Shown here piece after piece: positions 25,568 through 32,969 of a stretch of 64,000 bases of DNA. The notes under the pieces are model-generated. The model did no database searches. It saw only the letters and a list, made by a program, of their open reading frames with translations, and was not told the DNA's origin. Source of the DNA: Ahrensia sp. (lineage in GTDB: Bacteria > Pseudomonadota > Alphaproteobacteria > Rhizobiales > Rhizobiaceae); assembly GCA_028817895.1 (NCBI GenBank), contig JAPPOQ010000012.1, positions 140,586 to 204,585 on the forward strand, given 5' to 3'. Within the stretch, counting starts at the first letter, position 1. Every line of letters starts with the position of its first letter. The position numbers and the translations under genes are program-made.

Positions 25568-26575
25568 CTACTGCCCCTTCTCGTCCTGATACATGCGGAA
25601 GAGGAAATAGCTGATATAGACCAGCATGATCAGGAACAGCACGGTCGCGATTGCTGAGCCATAACCGAAGCGCCCGCCATACTCGCCGATCGAAACCTCA
25701 TACATGTAATAGGCCAGCACCGTTGTGGAGCCGTCGCCGGGTCCACCGCGCGTCATGATGGCAATCATGTCGAAGGAGCGCAGGGCACCGATCACCGTCA
25801 CCACCACGGCAATGAAGGTTGCCGGACGCAATTGCGGAATGATGACATACCACAGCATCCGCCAGCCCTTGGCATTGTCGAGCCGCCCGGCCTCGATCTG
25901 ATCGGGCGAGACATTGTTCAATCCCGTCAGATACAGAATCATGCAGTAAGCGATCTGCGGCCATAGACCCGCAACGATGATAGCGAATGTCGCATAGTCC
26001 TCGCTCTCCAGTACGGCCGGCGGATCGACGGAGCACACCGTGCGGAGATTTCCGACAATGTTGACCACCTCTTCGCAGAAAGCGAGCTTCCACAAGGAGC
26101 CGACAACGCCGAAATCAGGGTTGTAGAACCAACCGTAAATCAGCCCCACCACAACCTGCGAAATCACGAAGGGGAAGAAGAACATAGATTTGTAGAACCG
26201 CATGCCCGTAACGGTCTGGTTCAGGAACAACGCTATGCCAAGGCCAATCGGCACGGCCAGCATGAAGAGAACCAGCCACAGCACATTGTTGTAGAGCGCC
26301 GTGTAAAAGCGATCATCGGAAAACAGATTGATGTAGTTTTGAAGGCCGACCCATTCGGCATTCGATGTGCCGTCGGCCTGGTAGAGACCATCCCATTTGT
26401 AAAATGAGATCGAAATGGAGCGGATGATCGGAACGATCACATAGACGAAGAAGAAGATCAGAGCTGGCGCAAGAAAGAGCCAAGGCGCCACCTTGATACG
26501 GTTGCGTCGAAGCCAACTTGACTGCCTGTTGGGCCCATCTGCCGCATTCACCGGAACGGCTGGTGTCGCCGTCAT
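25568..26575 (-). CDS. carbohydrate ABC transporter permease (MalF type)
   Basis: This 335-residue inner-membrane subunit has a hydrophilic N-terminus and about six helices. The first is APWLFLAPALIFFFVYVIVP, and a periplasmic loop of roughly 60 residues contains two cysteines (FCEEVV and TVCSVD). The EAA loop reads IEAGRLDNAKGWRMLWYVIIPQLRP (shown in part). It lies between the binding-protein gene, from which a strong hairpin separates it, and the MalG-type gene. It should form the heterodimeric channel with MalG. Confidence 0.94.
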   Translation of the reverse strand: MTATPAVPVNAADGPNRQSSWLRRNRIKVAPWLFLAPALIFFFVYVIVPIIRSISISFYKWDGLYQADGTSNAEWVGLQNYINLFSDDRFYTALYNNVLWLVLFMLAVPIGLGIALFLNQTVTGMRFYKSMFFFPFVISQVVVGLIYGWFYNPDFGVVGSLWKLAFCEEVVNIVGNLRTVCSVDPPAVLESEDYATFAIIVAGLWPQIAYCMILYLTGLNNVSPDQIEAGRLDNAKGWRMLWYVIIPQLRPATFIAVVVTVIGALRSFDMIAIMTRGGPGDGSTTVLAYYMYEVSIGEYGGRFGYGSAIATVLFLIMLVYISYFLFRMYQDEKGQ

Positions 26576-26640
26576 CTTGCTCGCCTCCCCAATGCGCGCT
26601 CAAAATTCACGAGGGTGCTTCCAAAATCACCAGAAACGAA

Positions 26641-26667
26641 AAGGGCGGCCCACTCCGAGCCGCCCTT
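26641..26667 (-). terminator. intercistronic hairpin between sugar-binding protein and permeases
   Basis: A perfect 9-bp stem, AAGGGCGGC (26641-26649) and GCCGCCCTT (26659-26667), has a 9-nt loop. On the minus strand it is followed by TTCGTTTC. Because it lies between the binding-protein gene and the first permease gene, it probably acts as a partial terminator or 3'-end protector that makes binding protein more abundant than permease. Confidence 0.65.
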
Positions 26668-26676
26668 CCATTCATC

Positions 26677-27915
26677 TTACTGGTAGACTTTGGCCTGAAC
26701 CTCGTCGAGCTTGGTGAGGATTTCCTCAAGCTTCGATGGGTCGGTCATGAACTGCTGGAAGCCTTCCATGCCAGCCTTTGCCATTTCGGCAGGCGCATCG
26801 CGGTCATAGAACTGCGCAAGGCCTGCGGCTGTCGAGACGGTCTGAAAACCTTCCTGGATGAACTTGTCGTCACCGACTTCAGCCTTGGAGTTTGGCGGAA
26901 GCTGACCGATGGTCTTGTTCCACTCAGACTGGATTTCCGGACGCGCGATAAAGGCGAGGAACTTACGAGCATCTTCCTTGTTCTTCGCACGCGAAGGAAT
27001 GAAGAAGGCATCAGCAGGTGCTTCTTCAGCACGCGGCAGGTCCTTTGTGATTTCCGGGAACGGGAAATAGTCGATCTGGTCAGCAGTCAGACCGGCATTC
27101 TTGAAGCCGTCAACCGCGAAGTTGCCCATCACATACATGGCCGCATCACCATTGGCGAAAGGCGCAATCGCATCCTGCCAGGACATGGTGGCGTGGTTAT
27201 TCACGAAGGAACATTTGTCCAGCATCTCTTCCCATTTGGCGAAAGTCGCACGGATCTTATCATCGGTGTACTTGATCTTGCCGGCCGTCAGGTCGTTGTG
27301 AACTTCGTAGCCATTGGTGCGCAGATTGAGATAATCGAACACACCGGCAGCGGTCCAAAGGAACTTGGTGCCAATGGTGAACGGCGTCACGCCTGCTTCC
27401 TTCATCTTGCCACAAGCGGAAAGCAGTTCATCCCAAGTCTTCGGCTCAGAAAGGCCAAGCTTGTCAAAGATGTCTTTGCGATAATAGATGCCCCACTGAT
27501 AATAGGAGTAGGGCACGCCCCACTGCTTGCCGTTCATCGTCATGGTCGGCTTGATCGCCTCGAAGCTCGTGGAGAGATTCGGATCGCTCGCCCACATATC
27601 GGAAATGTCTTCAAACAACCCGGCATTGACGAAAGGCGCCATGCGATTGCCGGGATACCAGGACGTGACATCCGGCGCTTCGGCTGACAAGAAGTTGCGA
27701 ATCGCGGTTTTGTGCGCCTCGCGGTCATTGATATTGACCGTCACATTGACGTCTGGATGTGCCTTCTTGAACGCCTCTACCGCGGCTTCAAAACCGGCTT
27801 TCGGACCCGGATTCGGGTCGTCGAAATTAATGACGAGGTCCCCGGCAAAGGCGGTGGTGGCCATGAGCGCGGCTGCGCCCAAGCTGGCCGAAGTCTTGAT
27901 GATCGTTCTGATCAT
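26677..27915 (-). CDS. sugar ABC transporter substrate-binding protein
   Basis: This 412-residue periplasmic binding protein of the extracellular solute-binding family 1 (MalE/UgpB group) has a Sec signal (MIRTIIKTSASLGAAALMATTAFAG). Mature-domain landmarks include FKKAHPDVNVTVNINDREAH, AAGVFDYLNLRTNGYE and FANGDAAMYVMGNFAVDGF (each in part). The ATG at 27915 has GGGAGA seven bases upstream, so longer in-frame starts are unlikely. It begins the minus-strand galactoside operon and faces the ABC ATPase gene across a 158-bp divergent control region. Ligand identity as a galactoside is inferred from neighbours. Confidence 0.94.
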   Translation of the reverse strand: MIRTIIKTSASLGAAALMATTAFAGDLVINFDDPNPGPKAGFEAAVEAFKKAHPDVNVTVNINDREAHKTAIRNFLSAEAPDVTSWYPGNRMAPFVNAGLFEDISDMWASDPNLSTSFEAIKPTMTMNGKQWGVPYSYYQWGIYYRKDIFDKLGLSEPKTWDELLSACGKMKEAGVTPFTIGTKFLWTAAGVFDYLNLRTNGYEVHNDLTAGKIKYTDDKIRATFAKWEEMLDKCSFVNNHATMSWQDAIAPFANGDAAMYVMGNFAVDGFKNAGLTADQIDYFPFPEITKDLPRAEEAPADAFFIPSRAKNKEDARKFLAFIARPEIQSEWNKTIGQLPPNSKAEVGDDKFIQEGFQTVSTAAGLAQFYDRDAPAEMAKAGMEGFQQFMTDPSKLEEILTKLDEVQAKVYQ

Positions 27916-27970
27916 GTAATTGTCTCCCATGAAGTTAGCCGACCCTGTTTCGTTCGGACGGTCTGGACAC

Positions 27971-28049
27971 AACATGGCCAAAGCTTTGTTTGGATGCAAG
28001 AACACAATTGAGGGATGGGCTTGCACTGGAATTTGCGCACATCTAGCCT
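27971..28049. promoter_or_regulatory. divergent promoter region with CAAAGCTTTG palindrome
   Basis: A 10-bp perfect palindrome CAAAGCTTTG lies at 27979-27988. On the minus strand it would fall between TTGCAT (27994-27999) and CATGTT (27971-27976), a weak promoter with 17-bp spacing for the binding-protein gene. On the plus strand TTGCAC (28021-28026), 17 bp and TAGCCT (28044-28049) precede the ATPase gene, whose ribosome site is GGGAGGA (28061-28067). The palindrome resembles a LacI/GalR-type operator, but no regulator gene is in the locus. Confidence 0.35.
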
Positions 28050-28073
28050 GCCCTCGCGCAGGGAGGAATTAAT

Positions 28074-29159
28074 ATGGCGTCCGTCACACTGACCAATGTG
28101 AAAAAGTCGTTCGGCGACGTTCATGTAATCAAGGGTATCGATCTCGACATCGAAGATGGCGATTTCATCGTTTTTGTTGGCCCGTCAGGCTGCGGAAAGT
28201 CGACCTTACTGAGACTGATTTCCGGTCTCGAAGAGATCACGTCTGGCAAAATCGAAATCGGTGATGCGGACGTTTCGTATGTAGAACCGTCCGAACGAGG
28301 TGTCGCGATGGTCTTCCAATCCTACGCGCTCTACCCGCATATGAGCGTCTACGACAATATGGGCTTTGGCCTGAAAATGACCGGGCACAGCAAAGCTGAG
28401 ATCGATGAGCGCGTGCAGAAGGCCGCAGCCATTCTGGAACTTGGGCCCCTGCTTGACCGCAAGCCTGCCGCGATGTCCGGCGGACAACGTCAGCGCGTCG
28501 CAATTGGCCGGTCCATCGTGCGAGAGCCAAAGGTATTTTTGTTCGACGAACCCCTGTCGAATCTCGACGCTGAGTTGCGCGTGCAGATGCGGCTTGAAAT
28601 CGCCAAGCTTCACAACTCGCTCGATTCCACCATGATCTATGTGACGCATGATCAGACAGAGGCGATGACGCTTGCCGACAAGATCGTTGTGTTGCGTGCC
28701 GGCATAGTCGAACAGTATGGTTCGCCGCTTGAACTGTATGACAATCCCGACAATGAATTTGTGGCCGGTTTCATTGGTTCCCCGCGCATGAACTTTCTGG
28801 ACGCCAGCGTTGCCAGCGCAAAGGCAGGGTCCGCGACGGTTGTCGTGCCAAGTCTGGGCGATCTAAAGCTGTCCGTCGTAACCCGCGATCGCGCGCCGCA
28901 AAAGGGTGAAGCGGTGAAGGTCGGCATTCGCCCGGAACACTTCATCGAGGCCAAAGGCGCAAGGCACACCTTCAAGGCACCGACCACCGTGGTCGAGCAG
29001 ATGGGCGGCAATTCTTATCTGTATCTGAATGTCGGCGGTTCCCTTCCGCTCACCGTCGAGCAGAAAGGCCACAGCAGCTATCGCGACGGGCAAGTCGCGA
29101 CCGTCGGTGTCGATCCCTCAACGGCCATGCTGTTCGACCAGGAGGGATTGCGCGTTTAA
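28074..29159 (+). CDS. sugar ABC transporter ATP-binding protein (UgpC/MsmK/MalK type)
   Basis: This 361-residue nucleotide-binding subunit has Walker A GPSGCGKST (about residues 38-46), Q-loop FQSYALYPHM, signature MSGGQRQR, Walker B VFLFDEPLSNLD and the switch histidine in YVTHDQTEAM. A C-terminal regulatory OB domain follows (KVGIRPEHF). The motif GVAMVFQSYALYPHMSVYDNM is typical of carbohydrate importers. It is encoded divergently from its binding protein and permeases, upstream of the beta-galactosidase. ATG at 28074 follows a clear GGGAGGA. Confidence 0.95.
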   Translation: MASVTLTNVKKSFGDVHVIKGIDLDIEDGDFIVFVGPSGCGKSTLLRLISGLEEITSGKIEIGDADVSYVEPSERGVAMVFQSYALYPHMSVYDNMGFGLKMTGHSKAEIDERVQKAAAILELGPLLDRKPAAMSGGQRQRVAIGRSIVREPKVFLFDEPLSNLDAELRVQMRLEIAKLHNSLDSTMIYVTHDQTEAMTLADKIVVLRAGIVEQYGSPLELYDNPDNEFVAGFIGSPRMNFLDASVASAKAGSATVVVPSLGDLKLSVVTRDRAPQKGEAVKVGIRPEHFIEAKGARHTFKAPTTVVEQMGGNSYLYLNVGGSLPLTVEQKGHSSYRDGQVATVGVDPSTAMLFDQEGLRV

Positions 29160-29178
29160 AAAAAGAGGACGTTCGGCA

Positions 29179-29490
29179 TTGGACCCGAAAACCTACCTCC
29201 AACTTGACAAGCAGCGACCCATTGGCGCGCGATCTTCACCAGCACTTTCACTCCGGCGAAGATCACATCTGATAAGAGTTGGAAATGAACGCACCAAACT
29301 CTCCACGGCGTTCGTGAATTCCATCGCCATCGCATTTATGGTACTGGGATTTGTACGACCCTACATAGATAGCGAAGGTGGCAGATTGGATTACTTCGCG
29401 TCATTCATGCCACTGTCGGTTGGCCTGCTTTTGCATCTCGGTGCGAGACTGTTGCTGGGCATGATGAGAAGTGAGAAAAGCGATGTTTGA
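29179..29490 (+). CDS. small membrane protein of unknown function
   Basis: A 103-codon ORF starts from TTG at 29179 with AGAGGA nine bases upstream. The first 35 residues are basic and polar. Two hydrophobic helices follow, around NSIAIAFMVLGFV and FASFMPLSVGLLLHLGARLLLG, with a short acidic loop between them (PYIDSEGGRLDY). A shorter start at GTG 29313 would keep only the membrane part. It lies 19 bp after the ABC ATPase gene and overlaps the next tiny ORF by 8 bp, so it is probably part of the beta-galactosidase operon. I recognise no named family. Confidence 0.55.
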   Translation: MDPKTYLQLDKQRPIGARSSPALSLRRRSHLIRVGNERTKLSTAFVNSIAIAFMVLGFVRPYIDSEGGRLDYFASFMPLSVGLLLHLGARLLLGMMRSEKSDV

Positions 29491-29626
29491 AGATGGAACA
29501 CTGGTCCCTACCCTGGCCACTTTGGCGATCGTCGGCCTAGTGAGTTTTCTCGTGTATCGCGATTCAACACAGATTGATCGCATGATCGCTCGATCAGAGA
29601 AGGATGATGCAGTAAAGGAGGATTGA
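29483..29626 (+). CDS. 47-residue single-helix microprotein
   Basis: This very short ORF starts at an ATG inside the end of the preceding membrane ORF (8-bp overlap). It encodes one predicted helix (about residues 9-25, LATLAIVGLVSFLVY) followed by a charged tail (RDSTQIDRMIARSEKDD). The layout of short periplasmic N-terminus, one helix and charged cytoplasmic tail resembles small membrane subunits or regulators. The overlap suggests coupled synthesis with its neighbour, as for two parts of one complex. The beta-galactosidase gene follows 10 bp later. Function unknown. Confidence 0.5.
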   Translation: MFEDGTLVPTLATLAIVGLVSFLVYRDSTQIDRMIARSEKDDAVKED

Positions 29627-29636
29627 CCTTCGAGCA

Positions 29637-31604
29637 TTGGGCGGAAAGACGAACCGCGTGCCCACCCTCGGCGTCTGCTACTACCCCGAACACTGGCCGC
29701 GCGACATGTGGGCCGACGATGCCGCGCGTATGGTGGAAGCGGGCATCTCGCTCGTGCGCATCGCGGAATTTGCCTGGAGCCGGTTAGAACCTGCGCGGGA
29801 CGAATTGCAGTTTGACTGGCTGGATGAAGCGATCGACATTCTCGGCAAAGCTGGGCTGAAGATCATCCTGTGCACGCCGACCGCAACACCACCCAAATGG
29901 CTGGTGGACGAAATGCCAGACATGTTGGCTGTGAATGCGCAGGGCCAGACACGGCATTTCGGTTCGCGTCGTCACTACTCTTTCTCTCATGCAGGCTATC
30001 GTGACGAATGTCGCCGCATCACCACCATTCTGGCCAAACGATATGGACGCAACGATCACGTCGTCGCCTGGCAGACAGACAATGAATATGGCTGCCATGA
30101 CACAACGGTGAGCTATTGCGACGCAGCACGCTCCGGCTTTCGCGACTGGCTCGCACGGCGCTACCAGTCTCCGGATGCGCTGAACCGCGCCTGGGGAAAT
30201 GTCTTCTGGTCGATGGAGGTGACCGACTTCGCGCAGATCGATCTGCCCAATCTCACCGTGACCGAGGCCAATCCTGCACACCGGCTGGACTTCGCCCGCT
30301 ACACATCCGAACGGGTGGTCGACTTCAACAAGGCGCAGGTCTCGATTCTGCGAAAGCACGCGCCGGGTCGCGATATCGTTCACAACTTCATGGGTCGCAC
30401 GCTTGATTTCGACCATTTTGACGTTGCCGCGGACCTCGATGTTGCGAGCTGGGACTCCTATCCGATCGGCTTCCTGGAGCAGTTCGGGCGCGATGAGGCC
30501 TGGAAGAACTGGTATATGCGCGCCGGTGATCCGGACTTTCAGGCCTTCCATCACGATCTGTATCGTGGTTGCGGGCGCGGGCGTTTGTGGGTCATGGAAC
30601 AGCAGCCCGGGCCTGTGAACTGGGCGCCGTGGAACCCTGATCCGCATCCCGGCATGGTCCAGCTCTGGTCGCATGAAGCCTTCGCTCATGGTGCCGAAGT
30701 GGTCAGCTATTTTCGGTGGCGGCAGGCGCCGTTCGCGCAGGAGCAAATGCACACGGGGCTGAACAGACCCGACAATTCGCCCGATCGCGGCTTGGACGAA
30801 GCCATGCAGGTCTCTCGCGAGATCGCCGATCTTCCACCTGCCGCCGCCCAAAAAGCCCGGATCGCGTTGCTTTTCGACTACCCTTCGATCTGGGCGACCG
30901 ACATTCAGCCGCAAGGCGCTGACTTTGACGCCTTCGCCCATATCTTTGGCTGGTACGGCGCGTTGCGCAGACTTGGCCAGTCCATCGATATCGTCCCGGC
31001 TGATGCCAATTTTGACGGCTACAGCGCGATCATCGTGCCGCATCTGCCCATGATGAGCGAAAGCACAATGGAGACGCTCGCAGAAAGCGGAGCGCAGATT
31101 GTGTTCGGACCGCGAACGGGATCACGGACTACGAACCACGCGATTCCTGACAACCTGCCTCCCGGACCGCTGCAGCACCACTTGCCGATCAGGGTACAAC
31201 GCGTCGAGAGCCTGCGGCCCGGCGCACTCGTTGAGTCGCATCACGATGGCGCTATGCAGAGATGGTTTGAGCACCTCGATCTGGGCAACGAAGCTAAAAC
31301 CGTGGTGAGTGACCGCGATGATCGCCCGATGGTCGTTGCAAAAGGCAATCTCACCTATTGCGCGGGATGGCCCAATGATCAGCTGGCCGAAAACATCCTG
31401 CGGCGTGTTCTGAAGTCGGCTGGAATGACAGTGGAGCCGACGGGTGACGATCTTCGCATTCGCGATCACATACCTTTGCGGACGATTGTCAATTACGGCC
31501 CAAGGCCGCGCGACGCGTCTCATCTGATCGGAAAGGGTGACACAATTCTGATCGGATCGCGTGAGCTGCCAGTCGCCGGTGTGACGATTATTAAGCGCGC
31601 ATGA
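29637..31604 (+). CDS. beta-galactosidase, glycoside hydrolase family 42
   Basis: This 655-residue GH42 enzyme hydrolyses terminal beta-galactosides such as lactose or plant galacto-oligosaccharides. The start LGVCYYPEHWP is the family signature. The acid/base glutamate is E150 in WQTDNEYGC and the nucleophile is E321 in VMEQQPGPVNWAP. The central LWSHEAFAHGAEVVSYFRWRQ segment and the C-terminal trimerisation and beta-sandwich domains are also present. There is no signal peptide, so it is cytoplasmic. The TTG at 29637 is taken as start; GTG 29658, just before the family signature, is equally possible. It ends the plus-strand arm of the galactoside locus. Confidence 0.94.
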   Translation: MGGKTNRVPTLGVCYYPEHWPRDMWADDAARMVEAGISLVRIAEFAWSRLEPARDELQFDWLDEAIDILGKAGLKIILCTPTATPPKWLVDEMPDMLAVNAQGQTRHFGSRRHYSFSHAGYRDECRRITTILAKRYGRNDHVVAWQTDNEYGCHDTTVSYCDAARSGFRDWLARRYQSPDALNRAWGNVFWSMEVTDFAQIDLPNLTVTEANPAHRLDFARYTSERVVDFNKAQVSILRKHAPGRDIVHNFMGRTLDFDHFDVAADLDVASWDSYPIGFLEQFGRDEAWKNWYMRAGDPDFQAFHHDLYRGCGRGRLWVMEQQPGPVNWAPWNPDPHPGMVQLWSHEAFAHGAEVVSYFRWRQAPFAQEQMHTGLNRPDNSPDRGLDEAMQVSREIADLPPAAAQKARIALLFDYPSIWATDIQPQGADFDAFAHIFGWYGALRRLGQSIDIVPADANFDGYSAIIVPHLPMMSESTMETLAESGAQIVFGPRTGSRTTNHAIPDNLPPGPLQHHLPIRVQRVESLRPGALVESHHDGAMQRWFEHLDLGNEAKTVVSDRDDRPMVVAKGNLTYCAGWPNDQLAENILRRVLKSAGMTVEPTGDDLRIRDHIPLRTIVNYGPRPRDASHLIGKGDTILIGSRELPVAGVTIIKRA

Positions 31605-31661
31605 CCAGAGGCCATCAATATCCGGTTTTGAGACAGCTTTAACTGGACGAGGTTTGTTCGA

Positions 31662-31690
31662 TGCTCTTGAATGGAAAATGTTCAAGAGCA
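31662..31690 (+). repeat. perfect 10-bp inverted repeat ahead of the first four-cysteine protein
   Basis: TGCTCTTGAA (31662-31671) and TTCAAGAGCA (31681-31690) are perfect arms around a 9-bp spacer. The repeat ends 10 bp before the preferred GTG start and contains the alternative ATG at 31671. It could be a repressor site or a 5' hairpin that limits translation. I see no counterpart before the paralogue at 32970. Confidence 0.5.
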
Positions 31691-31700
31691 GAGAGTGCAA

Positions 31701-32447
31701 GTGGCAATAGTTCCGTTGGCGAATTGGCTTCAAATAGCAGTAGTGGCTTTGGCGATTGCACTTTTGGGTAGCAAGACCCTTGCCGCGGACATCGACTGGT
31801 CTTTTGCCGACAATCCGCATCCAGAGTTCCTTGAACTGCGGGAAAGCCAGCAATCGACCTTTCTGGACACTTTTGGAAAGTACCGCGAGTTCAGCTTCTC
31901 TCGATATTGCCGCGAGATCTTAAGGGTTCAATATAAGTTCTATAATGAACACTACCCTGCCTTTTCGCAGGTTGGCGATGCGCAAACACGCCATAAGGCA
32001 TGGAAAGAATATGTGGTGGAAAGCCGGAAGACCTCGCCAGGTTGTGTGGTGACGCTAACGTCAAACGAACTGGAAAACATGAGGAACTGGCCGACGGAAG
32101 CTGACCTGTTCTATTGCGGTCGTTTCTCAAGACTTGCGCGCACTGAACACGAAGCTCACTTTGTCAGACTGGTTCAGGAAATGAAAACCTATGCCAAGTT
32201 GGGAGACACGTCCGCTTATCAGAAGCTTGCTGCTTCTGTACCGGCGGGGCATCCTATTCGACTTAACCCTGATGTCAGCTATTTCTTGGGCAAGTCGTTG
32301 GGGAAAATCAGATATCTGGAGCCCTACGCAGACACCAGCCATCTTGACCCAAAACTGAGCGACGAGAAAAGACAATTCCTCGACGAGGCCGTCGAGCGTG
32401 ACGACTTCGCGTCGGTGCTGGAAAGCACTCCGCCTTGTCAGAACTAG
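31701..32447 (+). CDS. secreted four-cysteine protein of unknown function, paralogue 1
   Basis: This protein of about 248 residues has a Sec-type N-terminus (WLQIAVVALAIALLGSKTLA, cleaved before ADIDW). The mature part is polar with four cysteines in RYC, GCVVT, FYCGRF and the C-terminal PPC. All four are conserved in the paralogue 523 bp downstream, so two disulfides in the periplasm are likely. Shared blocks are ADIDWSFAD, YNE-YP, YAKLGD, LNPDV and the C-terminal DPKLSDEKR to TPPC. GTG 31701 is preferred: it matches the paralogue's N-terminus and has an AGAGAG site. ATG 31671 would lie within a hairpin. It follows the beta-galactosidase gene by 96 bp. I recognise no family. Confidence 0.7.
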   Translation: MAIVPLANWLQIAVVALAIALLGSKTLAADIDWSFADNPHPEFLELRESQQSTFLDTFGKYREFSFSRYCREILRVQYKFYNEHYPAFSQVGDAQTRHKAWKEYVVESRKTSPGCVVTLTSNELENMRNWPTEADLFYCGRFSRLARTEHEAHFVRLVQEMKTYAKLGDTSAYQKLAASVPAGHPIRLNPDVSYFLGKSLGKIRYLEPYADTSHLDPKLSDEKRQFLDEAVERDDFASVLESTPPCQN

Positions 32448-32495
32448 CCCAATACGGCCCGCAATTCGGTTTCGAAATGATGTGATTGATTGCAA

Positions 32496-32909
32496 CTAAA
32501 TGACACAATTGAGCCGTGTTATTTGTCTGGCATTCTCTTCCAGTCTCGTCTGCAACTGACTACGCACACTCTGGAGATGTTCAGCATCATGAACCAGTGT
32601 AGAAAGCCGTTTCTGAAGGCGGTGCATGGTGCTTCGTATTTGTGCGAGTTCTACTTCAGACTTCGCGAGAGACAGGCCAGCCGCAATTCCGACAGGCCCA
32701 GGTATTGCGGCGAGCAAGCTTTCCTTCCCTATCCGAAGTTTCAGGGCTCGTCTTTGCTTTTGCCGATTGCGAATCTGCTCACGCACTCCTTCACTTCTCC
32801 GCCAAATTCGATTGCTCCGTCCTGAGATCTGCCTGATTTCCTCTTGCATTGCGCGGTCGTTCTGGCGAAGCTCGCGGCAGCGGAGCCCGTCCAATTCTTG
32901 ATTTGACAT
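32496..32909 (-). CDS. coiled-coil protein with central hydrophobic hairpin, function unknown
   Basis: This 137-residue protein has ATG 32909 with GAGGA upstream (spacing about nine). Residues 1-60 are strongly charged and predicted helical (ELRQNDRAMQEEIRQISGRS and a basic run rich in R, Q and K). A short hydrophobic, glycine-containing segment SLLAAIPGPVGIAAGLSLA follows. A second coiled-coil half continues to the end (LQKRLSTLVHDAEHLQSVRS). The helix, hydrophobic turn, helix pattern suggests a membrane-touching hairpin or a helical bundle. It is encoded antisense between the two four-cysteine paralogues. I recognise no family, and longer in-frame starts lack ribosome sites. Confidence 0.6.
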   Translation of the reverse strand: MSNQELDGLRCRELRQNDRAMQEEIRQISGRSNRIWRRSEGVREQIRNRQKQRRALKLRIGKESLLAAIPGPVGIAAGLSLAKSEVELAQIRSTMHRLQKRLSTLVHDAEHLQSVRSQLQTRLEENARQITRLNCVI

Positions 32910-32969
32910 GATGAATGTCCTCAAAATCTTCGGAGAAAACATAGTTGAAGAGTTGAGCAAGAGGATAAG

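Noticed and set aside
26518..27687. 389-codon frame antisense to the sugar-binding protein gene
   Set aside because: It runs through an intergenic terminator and a well-supported gene, and nothing in the product looks like a protein family.
29784..31043. 419-codon frame antisense to the GH42 gene
   Set aside because: The GH42 frame holds both catalytic glutamates and normal family length; the antisense frame is a shadow.
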